NCBI GenBank assembly: GCA_019671005.1
Contig: CM033747.1
Span: 27,741,188-27,805,187, forward strand
Reading direction: 5' to 3'
DNA from: Hibiscus mutabilis
Lineage: Eukaryota > Streptophyta > Magnoliopsida > Malvales > Malvaceae
Length of the DNA stretch: 64,000 nt
Of the stretch, positions 24,166 through 35,150 are shown in pieces. Within the stretch, counting starts at the first letter, position 1; each line of letters starts with the position of its first letter. Under the pieces are notes generated by a model. The model was not told the DNA's origin. It worked only from the letters and a program-made list of their open reading frames with translations, and made no database searches. The position numbers and the translations under genes are program-made.

Positions 24166-24317
24166 TCGAATGGATGTTACCGATGCTATGTGACCTAGGC
24201 CTCATTCGAAGGTACTTGAAGAGGATTTCGAATACAGGTGTATGTTCTAATACTGCATGACCTGGCCTCACCCATTGAGTGTATGTTCCCAATGCTATGT
24301 GACCTAGGCCTCACTCA
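24166..24317. other. Three hairpins with conserved ~30-nt loop and different stems
   Basis: Hairpin 1: stem TCGAATG (24166-24172) with CATTCGA (24203-24209), loop 30 nt. Hairpin 2: GGTG (24237-24240) with CACC (24269-24272), loop 28 nt. Hairpin 3: TGAGTG (24276-24281) with CACTCA (24312-24317), loop 30 nt. The loops share the core ATGCTATGTGACCTAGGCCT or close variants, while the stems differ and still pair. Confidence 0.7.
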
Positions 24318-25356
24318 TATGTTGATGTGGTATGGTATGTTGGGGCCTTGTCTGCCGCATTATTGTTGTGATGTGTTAGCATGTGTTTAGGCGATTAATG
24401 GTAGCGCCACGTATCATTTTAACTGCCTTATCATCTTGCTTAGCTACATGCTTATGTTTATGATATATATGAAGCATGGTAGAGGTAGAGGTGTATCCAT
24501 TGAGCTTTATGAGCTCAGCGTTCGAAATCATTGTTTTGTGCGCATGTCTTTAAGTTGTTGCATTACTTTTAGAGGAGCCCATCGGAGTAGGACTTCTGCT
24601 CATCGATGTGATCATAAGTATAGTACTTAGGCTTGTCTGGCAATGTATTCATAGGACCCTTGATTTATGTCTGTAACTCTATTTGGATTTATTAATCATG
24701 TCGAATGCTTTTAAATAATTTGTTTTAAATTAGAGCTCATATGCAAACGATTTAACTATTGTGTAACACCCTGATCTTGATTTGAATCTGAAGAACTACA
24801 TTCGGTTATCCAAAAACCTACCCATCAAATTTCCAATTTAAAATCATAAGTTTAGCCCTTTTCAAAATATCAAATCATCCATAAATTCATGTAATTTAAT
24901 AAGCATTTCAATAAGTTTACAAAATAGGAGCTCTGAGTTTAAAACATTGTATACCAAAATAATAATTCAAATAGAATTACAAACTCAACAGTGGTAAGGT
25001 CCTATGAATATATTAGCCCAAACTAAAATAACAAGTACTATACTCTGAAGCGAACGCGGTGCTGGGAAATCCCTTCTTGATGAGCTCCTGTAAAGGGTAG
25101 CCTGTTAACCTACGCATGGAAAATCTGCATATCCGTACGCTGAGCTAACAAAGCTCAGTGGTACCTTTCTACTATACCACAATTCGTGATTATCATAAAA
25201 TAAGCATGCAAGGTAATTTAGTCTAGAGAGCACAGATAAGGCTTTACTATCTACGAGCTATCATCTAGCCTACACAAGCTAGAGTACTTAGATCACCTAT
25301 CTCAAGGCATCAACAAGTCAACAAGCAATCTTACATGATCTACAAGCTTTACCATA

Positions 25357-25820
25357 CTCGAGGTCACATAACCTATCGAGATACTCGAGCTCACCCAGCC
25401 CATCAAGTTAATACATGTAATACCCTAATCACTCAGCCATAGGGTGCATAAGCTATCAATCTATAGCAACCACACAACATACATAAATACATCCATACAT
25501 TATCCACATAATGGCCAACAAAGCCCTACTTTACCCGTGCTCACACAACCGTCGCGTTACCTATGTTCACACAGTCGTAGGGTTAAATGGACCATATCCA
25601 GATCACCATAGCCACGGATACATCTTAGACATACTTGGATCACATTAGCCACAAGTAGTCTTTACCTGAAGTCACTCTGCCAATCAGGTTACTCGATCTC
25701 ACTCAGCCTGTCGAGTTTATACCTTATCCAGATCACCATAACCACGAATAGGTTTCTAACTACACCTAGATCACTCAGCCCGTGGGTACGTCAGATGTAC
25801 TTGTTCACACAGCCTGAAGT
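25357..25820. other. Array of about twelve short hairpins with conserved TCACNYAGCC loops
   Basis: Stem pairs: CTCGA/TCGAG (25357, 25376); ACCCTA/TAGGGT (25422, 25440); CCTA/TAGG (25560, 25578); TATCC/GGATA (25595, 25616); TACTTG/CAAGTA (25632, 25652); ACCTGA/TCAGGT (25664, 25684); ACTCGA/TCGAGT (25691, 25711); ACCTA/TGGGT with one wobble (25764, 25783); ACTT/AAGT (25799, 25817). Weaker units start at 25384, about 25533 and 25725. Loops are 12-16 nt with a core like TCACTCAGCC. Units are roughly 27-40 bp apart in the denser parts. Confidence 0.75.
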
Positions 25821-26166
25821 GCATATCCCATTATATAAGTACCGTAGTACTGACTCTAGGACATCCAGATTCTTTTTTATCACACATAAAACAATACATG
25901 CTCCCTAAGCATTTAAACGCCTCACCAGGAGATAAGTGGCACTAAGCCAAGCTATCACAAATACCCTAAGGTATGACACTAACCATCATATTCATATCGA
26001 GTTATCATTTACCAAGATATTTCACGTTACTCTTATACATGAGGATTAAAACTTGGTTCCTCGGTTTTACTATTTATTTTATCATATTAGAAGCCTATTG
26101 GGCTATAGACCTCAAATTTTAAGCCTCTCAAACTCAAAATGCATTTTTTGACAGATTGCCCAGTGG

Positions 26167-26476
26167 GTATCGATACCTACCCAAGAGTATCGGTACTGGT
26201 CTTTGAGTATCGATACCCAGACTAAGCGTATCGATACTCGGCTTTATCGAGAAAGAAGTGGCTGTTGACCTGTGCCGATATGCAGTTTTTACGTACATAT
26301 ACCCCATAGGTATCGATACGGCTCTAAGTGTACCGATACTATTTTCAGCTACTAGAATTTTAATAGAACAGTGGGTATCGATACCCACCTCAGGCGTATC
26401 GATGCCTCTTTTAATTTTGCTTGTGTTCAACATAAATAACACAAGGTATCGGTACAGGCCCCCCGCGTACTGATAT
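26167..26476. repeat. GTAYCGRTAC palindrome cluster, inverted LTR
   Basis: A run of four boxes starts at 26167, 26187, 26207 and 26228 (steps 20, 20, 21). A pair lies at 26310/26330 (20). Pairs at 26375/26396 and 26446/26467 are 21 apart. Most boxes are perfect GTATCGATAC or GTATCGGTAC. Confidence 0.8.
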
Positions 26477-27279
26477 CAAAGCCCAAAAATGGCTTTCAAG
26501 GCTTAGAAAATCACTTCCTAAGCCCCCCAAAACATAACCTTTAACCCTTTAACTTAATCCTACATCTTATGGAGTTGATTAGAGTGATGTGCTTCCATTT
26601 TTACACATTATTAACATTTAATCCGAATTTCACCATTAAAGGGCTTTAAGATACCAAAACACTCAACTAGCAATCTTCAACCATAAAATCAAGCAAGGCA
26701 ATTACTTTATGATATTCAAGAATTGAAGGAGTCATAGATGCATTGCCTTAAGAAAAAATTTTGAATCAAGCTCACCCACTTATCTCCTTTGACCCCTCTC
26801 TTTGTTCAAGCTTGAAAAAACCCCTTTTTACCTCACTTTTCCACGAAATTATACTTTTCTTGAAGCTTGGGACATGGAGATCAACGTGCTTCACTCTTGT
26901 ATCTCAAATGGAAGGATTGATAGAGAAATCTTGGACCTTTAAGCTTTTAAAATATGGAGTTTGAAAGAAAGATAAGGGGGAAAGAAGAGAGAAAATTATG
27001 GGAAAGATGATGTAAGGTTGTTCCCCTTAACCCCCATGAAAACCAAAATAAAAGGGAAGAGAATCAGCCTTTACTCTTGAAAAGGGTATAATTACCATAC
27101 AAAACCCCCAACTCTCATCCTTATCCTAAAAAGGTCATTTCTCAAGCTTAAATGACCAATTCTCATCCACTAAGGCGCAAACTTGGGCCAAAGGGTCTAA
27201 TTACTCTAACCAACTTCAGGGTCCTTAACCCGGGTCAACGCCCAACGTTGACTTAGAAATTTTAGGACGTTAAATATTT

Positions 27280-27410
27280 TGTATTCAGTCATTTCTAAAA
27301 CATTGTTGGATTTATGGAAATGCTTATGATTTGGACTAAATCTAGTTGTGAAATTTTATGAATGGTTTGGGCTTGAGTCCTAAATGTGACGTCAAGTTTA
27401 GGGCTTTACA
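27280..27410 (+). mobile_element. 5' LTR of element B, terminal part
   Basis: After the inverted solo LTR, the element B LTR resumes and ends GGGCTTTACA, directly before a primer-binding site. The 3' LTR has lost this end, so no second copy is available to compare. Confidence 0.7.
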
Positions 27411-27415
27411 TTTAG

Positions 27416-27427
27416 TGGTATCAGAGT
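27416..27427 (+). promoter_or_regulatory. Primer-binding site of element B
   Basis: TGGTATCAGAGT, one base off the initiator methionine tRNA complement found in elements A and C, lies five bases after the LTR end. Confidence 0.85.
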
Positions 27428-27582
27428 CTAGGTTTAGCCGATTCTATGAAACCTCAGGGTATTAGAGAGTTTTTAAATAAGGGTGTCTAGTGAATACATG
27501 CCCATTAGTCGAAGCTATACTCATTTAAATCTAAATTTTTGATGGAATAACCTTGTTTGTTTATTAGTGTAGAGTTTGAATC

Positions 27583-29018
27583 ATGCCTAGAGGAGCGCAT
27601 GACTGTAAAGTAAGTTGAGGCTCTTGAGAGGAGAGTTTTGATGAGGATTATATTATTGAGATTAATGAATGATCAGAGGATGAGAGGCGACAAGGGGCCA
27701 ACTACTTTACCCACATGTATAGGGCCCTTAATTGCTTTTTGAGGTTCATTCCTATGCCTTCTGCTACCCCTCATGAGGCCCCAATTGAGAGGATTTACTG
27801 TCATAGCACAATAAAATTCCTTGTGCCGAGACAAGATAATCCGATCAAGGCAGACCAGTGGTTGAGAGATACCTATTGGATCTTACATCAGATGAGGTTG
27901 GAACCTAAAAACAAGTTGAAGTGCATCTTTTCCTTATTAAAAGAGAATGCTCGTGAGTGGTGGGAGACTATAAAGTTAAGATGGTATCCTAACCGACCCA
28001 CTTGTAATAACTTGCTTGACGAGTTTGAGAAAAAGTATATGGAGAAAGCCTATATAGATAGCCTGAGAGACCGGTTCACATATCTTTGTTCAAGGAAACT
28101 GACCTATTTTTGAGTATGAGCATGAGTTCTAACAGCTGAGTAGGTATCTCCCAGAGTTGGTTGCTACAAAAAAAAAGGAGATTCAAGAGGTTCCATAATG
28201 GTTTGAGGAAGGATATCTAGATGTACTTGACAGTTGACCCACCGAAAGTGTTTTCTAATTTGACCATTAGTGCCAAATCCCTTGAGCAAGTACAAGGGCT
28301 GACTTATGGCTATATGAGGGCTCATGAAGGTTTGAATGGAGGGAACCATTCCCACTCCAATCAATCTCAGTCTCGTTATGAGGTATAGAGGGAATTGGAA
28401 TCAAGGAAGATGAGCATCAAATCAGTTTGTGAGGTCAGATTGTAGGTCTATATCTGCTGGTCATATGAGGCCTAATTCTTTCTCTTCAACTATGAGTTTG
28501 GGAGGTTTATTTAGAGGATCGCATGCACCGTTTTGTGTCTAGTGTGGGTATTTTATGGTTGTGGACCACCCGACCACTTTTTGAGAGACTATACTGATGC
28601 CATGGATGCCACCCTAGTTTAGAATCAGAGGACTTCCTTCACAACTCAGAAGAGTCGAGGCTTCGCTAGGAGAGGAACGAGCCAATTATCGAGACATCAG
28701 AGCGGGGGCACTTTATAATTAACTATAAGGGCACCTACAAAGCAATATGCGGTCAACGCTTAAGAGGTCTGCGAGGCTACTAACGTCATCTCAGGTACAT
28801 TCACCCTTTTTTCTATTCTTGTTATTGCTTTCGTGGATTTGGGATTTACCTATCCATATATCTATAGCGAGATATCCCATCAGTGGGGTATTTCTATCGA
28901 GGATCTTGAGGTTGGGGTTCGACTAACCAGCCCTTTAGGGTATGATGTGTTGGTAGATAAGGTTTATTGGAGGTTTCCAATAGAGGTTCAAGGTTTGATA
29001 TTCCTTGCAGATTTGATG
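27583..29018 (+). pseudogene. Element B gag and start of protease
   Basis: A gag frame opens at the MPRGAHD start near 27583. The gag core lies at 27715-28110, with NAREWWE near 27945, which is diagnostic of Ty3/gypsy gag. A decayed CCHC region lies near 28530-28570. The protease begins at about 28810: VDLGFTYPYI stands where a D-S/T-G-A is usual, so the catalytic motif is changed. It continues to FLADLMV, where the solo LTR at 29024 interrupts it. The protease resumes at 31759. Frameshifts and stops are scattered through it. Confidence 0.8.
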
Positions 29019-29708
29019 GTTTTTGTAATACCCTCAACCCGGATGTCACAATTGGGCCTTAAGCTCAACCCAAAAACTGTAAAAAAATTCTCAAACTAGG
29101 TTTAGCCCAAACAAGTTAATTCTCAAAAGCATTTAAAACCAATAATTGGAAATATAGATAAATAATTTAAATCGTTACAAAAAAGCTCTACTTTAATTTA
29201 AAATGTTTAAACATTAGACTTATCTAATACAATTTCAAAATAAAGATTATAGACTCCAACATGTAAGGTCCTATGAATACATAGCCTACTAAACCCAAGT
29301 ATCGTACTCTAGAAGAACACTACATGTTGGAATCTCAAACTAATAGTGCTCATCGATCTCACGATCCAACGGTCAACCTACGCACGAAAATAATGATGCT
29401 AAGCATTGAGCTTACAAAGCTCAGTGGTACATATCTACTCTACTATACTTTATGCTAATCATAAACATAAGCATGCAAGCCAGTACGAGCAAAATGAGAG
29501 ATAAATAAACATGTGATGCTACCACTAGTCACCTAAACACATGTTCTCATCATAGCAATCATAATACATGGCACACAAGGCCCAACCATACTCGTAACAT
29601 GGCTTCATAACATTATATAAATATGACGCTACCTCTAGCCGCCTAATCATGTAGCATAGCAAGAAGGCATATGCTTCTCATAGCATATAAGCATTATACC
29701 ATAGTATA

Positions 29709-29912
29709 GGAGTGAGGCCCGATCCTATTAAGCATCGAGATTATACTCTCGAAGTGAGGCCCAATTCCACTAAGCATCAGGTTCATACACTCTTTGGGGT
29801 GAGGCTCGGTACCACTAAGCATCGAGATATATACACCTATGCTCAGAATCTCTCATTAAGCATTTTCGAATGAGTCATAGTCCCACTAAGCATCGAGTTT
29901 ATACATTTGAAA
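29709..29912. other. Four hairpins with conserved 31-nt loop and different stems
   Basis: Stems: GAG.G/C.CTC with one mismatch (29710-29714, 29746-29750); AGTG/CACT (29753-29756, 29788-29791); GGTG/CACC (29798-29801, 29834-29837); and TTTCGAATG/CATTTGAAA, nine pairs with one G-T wobble (29864-29872, 29904-29912). The loops share CCACTAAGCATCGAG and end in ATATA or TTATA. The layout matches the hairpins of the element B LTR at 24166-24317 read on the other strand. Confidence 0.7.
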
Positions 29913-30180
29913 ATATTTGGTAACTCAACCATCTAGGTGTCCATATCAGCACATAGCAAGAACACGTCTACCATACAGCACACAGTATCACACGATCCAC
30001 CAAGGATCTCTATGGTTGCTATTACCATCAAGTCACCTAATGTTTACCAAGTTATTAATTATTATGGAAGTGTACATTAATCATCTTCATTAATTATCTC
30101 TATTAATCTATATTATCTCATTAATACCCCACGTCAATTTTTATCTTTTTATTAGCATTATAGATTATTCTGTTCAACGG

Positions 30181-30317
30181 GTACCAGTACTTACACATGT
30201 ACCGATACTAATATAGGTTACTAGATATCTTTAATTTCTACAAGTACCGGTACGGGTCAAACCGTACCGATGTAGCCCCCAAACGTGTAATGGTACAGCC
30301 AAGGCTCATACTGATAC
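30181..30317. repeat. GTAYCGRTAC palindrome cluster, second inverted LTR
   Basis: Pairs at 30181/30199 (18), 30244/30264 (20) and 30287/30308 (21). The boxes are more decayed than in other LTRs. Confidence 0.65.
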
Positions 30318-31758
30318 CCTAATCATAGGTTCATGCAATTTCCTCGAATTACGATGTTACAATGCTTATTCGGTCCCTAAAGCTTATGAAAGTCATTAGG
30401 GTTTGTTTACTAACGTATTCGTTCAATTAATATTAATTACCGACTTCATAATCATTTATTCGAATATTACCAATTATCAATCCATTTAGAATAACTTCTA
30501 TCGAACATGGCAATTCATATTCCAAACACTCAAGCAATACAACATGTAAATCAACCAATCAGATAATTATACAAATATTCAAATGAACCTACACAGACTT
30601 TAAAGCTTATACTAGTCTCGAATATTCTCAAGTTCATCAAGTATCTCAATATTTACCAAGTCTCGTAATACCGGTCTCAATACATGCTTATTCATCGTCT
30701 ACATATTTTACAGATATTAACTCACAAAGCAATCACATTTATGATGCTCATGAAGCAATAAGTGTTCCAGGTGTACTAACCTTAAGTCAAAGCGATAAAT
30801 CCCTCTCCAAGCTCCTTTAAGCATCTATTTACTTCTAATATTTGAGTCTACAAATTTATCGGATAAAATAAATACAAATACATAAGCCATTTTCTACTAT
30901 CGAACTATGTTAGGGGATAAAATGCATAAAAATAGCTTACCGGGTTTGAATTTGGCAAAATAGATTGTGCCAATAGACTCGGAAAATCAAGAAACCCCCA
31001 ATTAGGGCCCCTCAAAAAAGTTAACGACGGCGGCGATGGTCAACGACGGCTGACGGCTTGGCAGCGGCTTAGCTTGTGGCTCGTCTGCAACTCAGCTGTG
31101 GGTCAACTTGGGTCGGCATAACAGACTGGCTTAACTGGCTGGCCCAACGGCTCAGCTTGAGCTGATATAGTTGTCTTCGCAGCTAAACATTGTCCCTCGC
31201 ATAGGGGCGACACGTGGTGGCCCGTGCGGTGGCTTTTGGTGGCCAAATGGAAATGGTGAAGCCCTATTCTGACTCTTTTGATGTCGGTGAGCACGATGGT
31301 GGTATCAGTTTTTCATTTTGAGCTCTCGTACCTCCTTAACTAAAAACCCCAAAACTTTCTCTCACCCACCTCCTCCAACGGTGACTCTGATGGCGGTGTC
31401 GTTGGTACCAAAGAACTCGTCTCGACGAGATGAACACAATGGCAGTAGAGGTGTCAACATCGGACGACCGAATCTCTGTAGATCAGATTTTGAAACTCCT
31501 CTCAACACTTCCTCTCTCACTTTTCTCTTTCTCTTCTACTCTTCTTTTTCTCTCTCTTTCCAACATATCCTCCCCTTTTTCCCTATTCCCATCATTTTTA
31601 AAATTCAAACCTATTTCCACAAACATAATGGCCCAACTAAAATTCTTAACTTGGATAAGGCTCATGCTAATTTTCTTAATTGTTCTTCCAACATAAAGGC
31701 CCACTACCCGGGTTTGAGACCCGATTCGCTAACCCAGATTTTGGGTCATTATAGTTTT

Positions 31759-31973
31759 ACCCTTTTAAGTGTTTGATGTTATCTTGGACATAGATTAGTT
31801 GTTTGAGCATGATGTAAGTCTGGGATGTAGAGCCAAGAGCCTTAAGCTTCGTAGTTTAGATGGGGCCAAACTTGTGGTAAAGAAGGAAATGAATCCTTGT
31901 CTGTCCAATGTGGTGTCAGCTTTGGCGGTACAAAGGATGATTCAACATGGTTGTGAGGCCTTATTGTCTCATG
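31759..31973 (+). pseudogene. Element B protease, second part
   Basis: It resumes with FDVIL, a stop at 31796-31798 where the GMDWL tryptophan is expected, then EHDVSLGCRAKSLKLR and a block ending LLSHV. This is the C-terminal half of a Ty3/gypsy protease and the linker to RT. It is cut at 31979 by element A, and RT follows at 45634. Confidence 0.8.
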
Positions 31974-31978
31974 TAGTA

Positions 31979-34638
31979 TGTAACACCCCGAAATTGGGCC
32001 TAGTCAGAATTTAATTCTGCCAGCCAGAAATTTTGCATCGAAAAGTCAAACTATAGTATTAACCTTCGACCAAGTGGTCAATTATTAGGTTATTGAACCC
32101 TAATTAAGTATATTGTTTAAGGATCCCATTGTAAACATTGAAACGTACCTTAGTGGCTAAATTGGAAAAATTAAAAGTTTGGAGACTAAAGTATAGAAAA
32201 AGGAGAGTTGGGGGACTAACCTTGTGATTAGCCCCTCATCAATCATAATCACCACATACGGGGTATTAGGAGAATTAGTTCCTTCATTTGAAGGAAACCT
32301 CAAACAAAAAATAGGAAAAAGAAGAAAGAAAAGCTTACCGATTAATCTTCAAGCTTGCACCTCTCATATTCATCTTTATCTTCTTCCTTAGTGGCCAAGC
32401 ACACACCTCCATTAGAGCCTTAGTGAAGCTTTGCTTTTCTTCAAGTTATCATTTCCAAATTATAGATATTGATCGGGTAAGCAATACCCCTTAATTAATT
32501 TATCGATTCCATGGCTAAAACCATGTCTAAATCCAATCTCAAGAAGTTATGAACCCTAGAATTTCCTAGGGATATCAAAGTTTAATCTTTATTGTTTTTC
32601 ATAGCTAATAAGTTGCTATGAATCTATTATTGATATTGAAATCTTTATGATTTCTGTTTCCATGTAGCTCAAGAGAATTAAAGTGAAGAATCACTAAATC
32701 CCTTTAATTCAAACAAGGTAAAGAACAAAAGAGTTGTCATCCTAGAGCCCTAAAAGCTTCGGGAGTATCTGTGAGTGTAGTTGGAGTCTCAGGATTGGCT
32801 AGGTACCTTTCTCGATTTCATTGATGTTGTCTTTTGCATTTCCATCCATGATTTCAAGGTATGGTTACATCGAAACCTCGTAGGAAGTACTATTGGTAAA
32901 CTTGGGTAAGCTTATTGCATTGACATAAGATTATTGAATCATTTCATTGTTATTGATGTCATTGGAACATTGAGAAAGACCATATTGATCATTGTATATT
33001 GTTATTGCTATACTGTTATTGTCATCGTTACTGTTACTGTTATTGTTATTGATATTGGCCTAAGCATCGAATCCTTAGATACAAATGGATATGGGATACA
33101 ATTGGCATGCCATAGAATTCATGAGCTCATTGGTACGGAGTGGACTACGGTCCTTGAGCTAAGGCTTTATTTGGCGATGTTGTTGAGATGTGTTGGTTTT
33201 GGTCTTATTGGCGATGTTGGAGGGTATTGACCATTTATTATTGGCGATGTTGGTTGAGAATTCGCGTATCCACATTCACATATCAATCCAAGGAATTAAG
33301 TAATTGAAATTAATGTTAAAACATGATTTGAGATGCTTTTACATTGATATACATGATAATGATATTATTGGCATTCATGTTATTGTTGTTGACTACCTCA
33401 CTAGGCTATATAAGCCTAATGCATCTCATTTCCATGCATTTCAGGTTAAAAGTCTTCGGATCAAGGATCGGAGCTAGGAGAGTTTTAAAGCAAGTCACAC
33501 AAGCCATAAGTAATGTAAACTTAGCCTTTAAACCCCTAGTATGGTGGCATAGGGTTCAGACACGTTAGTTTGGCCCCTTTTTGTATGTACATATGGTTCA
33601 CCTTGTTGAATGGGTTAAAATATGGAATATGCTATGTTAGAGAATTAGCAAAATTGGTAAAATGGCCTAAAATGCTCCAATAGGTGAAAACATAGTAAAT
33701 GGATCCATTTTGTCATAAAATTTGGTATGCATTTAGATTCGATGTTTATAAGTTTGCTGGTAAAATTTGGTAAACATTGGACAAGATTAAGGCTCCTAAT
33801 TTGATTAAAAACCAGACAAGAAATGTCATTATAGACCCAGGCGTACCGGTACAGATGGTGCCGTACCGGTACTAATAAGCAATTTTGGGTAATGTTAACT
33901 CAGGCGTACCGGTACGAGTGATGTCGTACTGATACTGACATGCTAATTTTGGTACTATAAACCAAGGCGTACTGATACTGCTTTAGGGGTATCGTTACGC
34001 CAAATCAACACTGGAATTTTACTATAGCAAGGGTACCGAAACGGGTGGTCGTACCGATACCCATTAATGGCTCAATTTAGGGATTTTGGGTTAGCGTACC
34101 GGTACGGAGATAGACCTGTACCGATATGAAGGGCATCGAATCCTCGTATCGGTACAACATACTGCATACTGATATTGGATTTAGGTTCGAATAAGGGCGT
34201 ACCGATATGGCCATATGAGTACCGGTACCGGTATAGGTGAGTTAGTTAAAGTTAGTTATATGATTTTAAAATCTTGCAAGATAGTCATTGAATTTATAAG
34301 GCTTAATTGAAGATGTAATTGAACTCCGAATTCATTGAAAATTTTTAAGTAAGACACTCATACATCGAATTTCACATTGGTAACCCTAATTATTGATAAG
34401 TCCCTTTAATTTTTAAAAATTACAATTTAGTCCTTAAATTTGTATAAGTTACCAAATGATCTCTTAACTATAATTTGACTGAGTTTACATTGATCATGGT
34501 CATTCATTGCATCAAATCAACATCGTTAGTTCACTGTTTGTAGTATAAGTTGTCGAAATTAATAAATCGTTCATCGTATTATTCACCGATAACGCTTTCT
34601 GACCTAGATTCCTACCAGACTGGGAAAGAGGTGTTATA
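31979..34638 (+). mobile_element. 5' LTR of complete Ty3/gypsy element A
   Basis: Begins TGTAACACCCC and ends GGTGTTATA. It matches the 3' LTR (42931-45628) along its whole length, including the repeated Ile/Val codon stretch near 33000, which explains similar open frames at 32934 and 43898. The element is bounded by TAGTA (31974-31978) and TAGTT (45629-45633), a 5-bp duplication with one mismatch. It contains TTGGCATGCCATAG (33102-33115), a CGCGTATCC box near 33263, a hairpin (33402-33418) and a palindrome cluster. Confidence 0.92.
33843..34228. repeat. GTAYCGRTAC palindrome cluster, element A 5' LTR
   Basis: Exact 20-bp pairs: 33843/33863, 33906/33926, 33969/33989, 34146/34166 and 34199/34219. 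Others are 34033/34051 (18) and 34096/34118 (22). The cluster sits in the 3' quarter of the LTR, whereas in element B it is in the middle. Confidence 0.8.
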
Positions 34639-34642
34639 TTTG

Positions 34643-34654
34643 TGGTATCAGAGC
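34643..34654 (+). promoter_or_regulatory. Primer-binding site of element A
   Basis: TGGTATCAGAGC, complementary to the initiator methionine tRNA 3' end, lies four bases after the 5' LTR. Confidence 0.92.
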
Positions 34655-34711
34655 TAGAGTTTAGTCGATTCTAGAACTAAACTGAAGTCTATTGTATTGT
34701 TATTTCATTGA

Positions 34712-35150
34712 ATATGTTACCTAGGAGTTTATTGTTGTATAAGATGTCTGACTCCGAAAAAGCTCCCAAAGAAGTTGAGCATACCACAGGCTCCTCGACA
34801 CATGGTGAGGATTGAAGGGGGAAGACCCCCCCCAAATCCACAAGTTTCTCAACAAGAACCACCGAATCCCGAACCTATACTGTAGACTACTCAATTTGAA
34901 TATTATTGAAACATGATTGAGATGTTCAAACAATTCAAGGCTACCCTAAAGTCTGAGCAGTCTCCACAATCTTCCGTAGCTATTACTTCTATGACCCGAG
35001 CCCCTATTGATAAACTGGCACAACACCGAGCTACTACCTTTACAGGCAGGGCTGGTGAAGACCGTATAGCGGCAGAATATTGGTTAGACAACACATTGAG
35101 AATATTGACTAAGAAGTTATAGTGTTCGGATGAACATAAATTGGAGTGTG
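34712..35150 (+). pseudogene. Element A gag, first part
   Basis: A gag start near 34712 (MLPRSLLLYKMSDSEKAPKE) is followed by a frameshift near 34815. The gag core then begins with ATTFTGRAGEDRIAAEYWL at about 35030. A stop lies at 35120. The frame is split at 35151 by a solo LTR and resumes at 38775 with the LL.DEALHWWE block. Confidence 0.85.

Larger units (their letters stand above)
22681..24761 (+). mobile_element. 5' LTR of Ty3/gypsy element B, first part
   Basis: It aligns with the 3' LTR from 48205. The first two bases are AA where the 3' copy has TG. It contains a GTAYCGRTAC cluster (23602-23851), three hairpins with conserved loops (24166-24317) and the TGAGCT/AGCTCA hairpin (24501-24517). 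It is interrupted at 24762 by an inverted solo LTR and resumes at 27280. Confidence 0.85.
24762..27274 (-). mobile_element. Inverted solo LTR inside the element B 5' LTR
   Basis: The plus strand begins TGTAACACCCTGATC and ends GGACGTTAAA, close to the expected TTACA. Flanks are TATTG (24757-24761) and TATTT (27275-27279), a 5-bp duplication with one mismatch. Its minus strand resembles the B-type LTR: its CTGGGCAATCTGTC region and TGAGCT hairpin have counterparts in B. There is no gag or pol, so it is a solo LTR. It carries a palindrome cluster (26167-26476) and a hairpin array (25357-25820). Confidence 0.75.
29024..31753 (-). mobile_element. Inverted solo LTR inside element B protease, perfect TSD
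   Basis: The plus strand begins TGTAATACCCTCAACCC and ends GGGTCATTATA, the reverse complement of a TGTAATGACCC-type start. The 5-bp duplication GTTTT at 29019-29023 and 31754-31758 is perfect. The protease reading frame continues across when the insert and one duplicate are ignored. No coding domain is inside; the open frames at 31103-31776 lie in its GC-richer 5' part and look spurious. It carries hairpins (29709-29912), a TGAGCT/AGCTCA hairpin (29407-29423) and palindromes (30181-30317). Confidence 0.85.

Noticed and set aside
25357..25820. Regularly spaced short repeats resembling a CRISPR array
   Set aside because: The DNA is plant nuclear, the units are hairpins of 20-28 bp with variable arms, there are no unique spacers or cas genes, and the array lies inside an LTR.
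31103..31776. Open frames at 31103-31294 (minus) and 31318-31776 (plus) as genes
   Set aside because: They sit in the 5' part of the inverted solo LTR 29024-31753 and are low-complexity Ser/Phe-rich or without homology.
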